Source: a virus
IMG/VR virus record: IMGVR_UViG_3300044641_003099
Location: 1 to 23,538 of that record
Strand: one strand, 5' to 3'
Length of the DNA stretch: 23,538 nt
Shown here: in pieces, positions 22,865-23,538 of the stretch
Layout of the letters: each line of letters begins with the position of its first letter
How positions within the stretch are numbered: the first letter of the stretch is position 1
Notes under the pieces: model-generated
Told to the model about the DNA's origin: nothing
The model's input: the letters and a program-made list of their open reading frames with translations, nothing else
Database searches by the model: none
Translations under genes and position numbers: made by a program

Positions 22865-22883
22865 TATGTCCGAATTGATCCAT
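22865..22883. repeat. TATGTCCGAATTG repeat (second copy)
   Basis: TATGTCCGAATTG followed by ATCCAT here and by TCCAT at 17291-17308; the first 13 bases are exact. Both lie in intergenic DNA of the minus block. The CCGAA...TTCGG dyad of the Lsr2-like promoter (17219-17229) shares CCGAAT. Confidence 0.6.
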
Positions 22884-22905
22884 GTGATTAATCTCACAAA
22901 AATCC

Positions 22906-22947
22906 AGGGGTTATCCACAAGTGGTCGTAACCCTGTGGATAACCCCT
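22906..22947. promoter_or_regulatory. Long inverted repeat with two perfect DnaA boxes
   Basis: AGGGGTTATCCACA (22906-22919) and TGTGGATAACCCCT (22934-22947) are perfect 14-bp arms with a 14-bp centre. Each arm contains TTATCCACA (22911-22919; reverse at 22934-22942), the consensus DnaA box. On the minus strand the hairpin is followed by GGATTTTTG, so it might also terminate the 22992 gene. Either a replication/DnaA-binding site or a terminator; both readings are open. Confidence 0.6.
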
Positions 22948-22962
22948 TACCTTTACGGGCCA

Positions 22963-22978
22963 GCTGCACATATGCAGC
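22963..22978. repeat. Short hairpin GCTGCA-CATA-TGCAGC
   Basis: A perfect 6-bp stem with a 4-nt loop and no T-run, between the stop of the 22992 gene and the DnaA-box repeat. It may be a 3'-end hairpin or part of the same control region. Confidence 0.45.
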
Positions 22979-22991
22979 CAGTGTTAGATCT

Positions 22992-23246
22992 TTACAGACC
23001 TAACTCATCCCTGGTTAATTGATTCTTTCGATTGAAATTAATAACTTCGGCGGGAAGATAAAGAGCAGTAGTCTTAGTCTTCTTTAAAGTATCATAGACA
23101 TAAGCACGTACATCACCAAAGAAATTTCCTCTATTAGAGAATGCTAATTCAGTTAAGTATTCCTTATCAACACCTTGCTCTGAATAGATTGTTAAATCAT
23201 TACTCTTGTTTGCATCATAGATTTCTACTCTGAAACGATTTTTCAT
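22992..23246 (-). CDS. Hypothetical protein (84 aa)
   Basis: MKNRFRVEIYDANKSNDLTI... with YLTELAFSNRGNFFGDVRAYVYD and KKTKTTALYLPAEVINFNRKN: beta-rich and basic. AAAGG precedes ATG 23246 by 8 nt. No family recognised; the strand-helix-strand pattern resembles small phage single-domain proteins. Confidence 0.66.
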   Translation of the reverse strand: MKNRFRVEIYDANKSNDLTIYSEQGVDKEYLTELAFSNRGNFFGDVRAYVYDTLKKTKTTALYLPAEVINFNRKNQLTRDELGL

Positions 23247-23344
23247 TATTTGCCTTTGTTAGTAGTTGTCCCAAAAGGGAGAGCAGTTTGGCGACATACT
23301 CAGGTCGTTTGGGTTCAGGACTTTAGTTCTGCCCCCCAAATTGT

Positions 23345-23538
23345 TTAGAGATAACGAGCAATAGCGTTGTAGGTGCTAGTGCTAACTGTTTCCTCATCTG
23401 TCATTTTTAGAATACGAATTGCGTTTTGCAATTCCTCTTTCATTTCTGAATAAGAGTGTCGGTGTAGAACTTCGTAGTCCTTCTCAGGCTCTTTAGGCAA
23501 ATCCTTATCTGAAACTGTTAGGTCAAAGTCAATGTTTA
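23345..23538 (-). CDS. Partial gene at right edge, C-terminal 63 residues
   Basis: The frame is open from the right edge to TAA 23347-23345. The visible part (DFDLTVSDKDLPKEPEKDYE... SYSEMKEELQNAIRILKMTD... STSTYNAIARYL) is an acidic linker followed by two helices. No family can be assigned from this end. A 98-bp gap with short hairpins separates it from the 22992 gene. Confidence 0.55.
   Translation of the reverse strand, partial: NIDFDLTVSDKDLPKEPEKDYEVLHRHSYSEMKEELQNAIRILKMTDEETVSTSTYNAIARYL

Noticed and set aside
1-23538. Integrase, transposase or attachment site
   Set aside because: No recombinase motifs, terminal inverted repeats or att-like duplication next to the tRNA were visible in the window.

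Overview
This window looks like part of the genome of a tailed phage, or a prophage-like element, of an actinobacterium. It is AT-rich, with short genes packed tightly and overlapping by 1-20 nt. Actinobacterial markers are a WhiB-like protein, a mini-protein resembling the Lsr2 DNA-binding domain, a 20S-proteasome-like Ntn hydrolase and many apparently leaderless genes. AT-richness together with these markers would fit a small-genome aquatic actinobacterial host such as the Nanopelagicales, but that host is inference. No terminase, capsid, tail, integrase or polymerase gene is visible, so the phage assignment rests on the endolysin fragment, the gene architecture and families known from actinobacteriophages.

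Layout. (1) Bases 1-16075 are entirely plus-strand: the end of a CHAP endolysin, then a long accessory region. It holds a glutathione-peroxidase-like protein, WhiB, an Ntn hydrolase, a secreted subtilase, thioredoxin, a secreted Ig-like/coiled-coil protein, a Lys/Ala/Pro tandem-repeat protein, a DUF2061 membrane protein, two 2-oxoglutarate/Fe(II) oxygenases, GroES, an FkbM-type methyltransferase, a DUF1232 protein and many mini-proteins with CxxC zinc-binding motifs. (2) Bases 16076-16566 are a gene-free convergence zone with terminators, 10-bp iterons, long repeats and a 41-bp nested dyad. (3) Bases 16567-23538 are entirely minus-strand: the Lsr2-like mini-protein, small conserved phage proteins, a DUF1281/YubB-like protein, a DUF7455-like zinc protein, a tRNA-Asp, DUF932 and a partial gene at the right edge.

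Regulation is the most distinctive part. Six minus-strand promoters carry GTCAGTGG exactly 7 bp before the -10 hexamer, most as extended -10 promoters. Two plus-strand promoters 3.8 kb apart share an upstream CGAAAAAGTG block and a 13-bp dyad (GACAG-TAC-CTGTC and GTCAG-TAC-CTGAC) whose arms changed in a compensated way. At least seven genes begin 6-8 nt after a -10 box, so their mRNAs are probably leaderless. Around 19865-20022 there is what looks like an independent transcription unit for a structured small RNA: extended -10, 5' hairpin, multibranch fold closed by a 9-bp stem, intrinsic terminator. A 14-bp inverted repeat containing two perfect DnaA boxes lies at 22906-22947.

Taken together, the plus-strand block reads as host-takeover and stress functions (redox, chaperone, proteolysis, protein or glycan modification, transcription) after the lysis gene. 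The minus-strand block reads as a separately controlled regulon of small proteins. Many genes have no recognisable function and are described as such.
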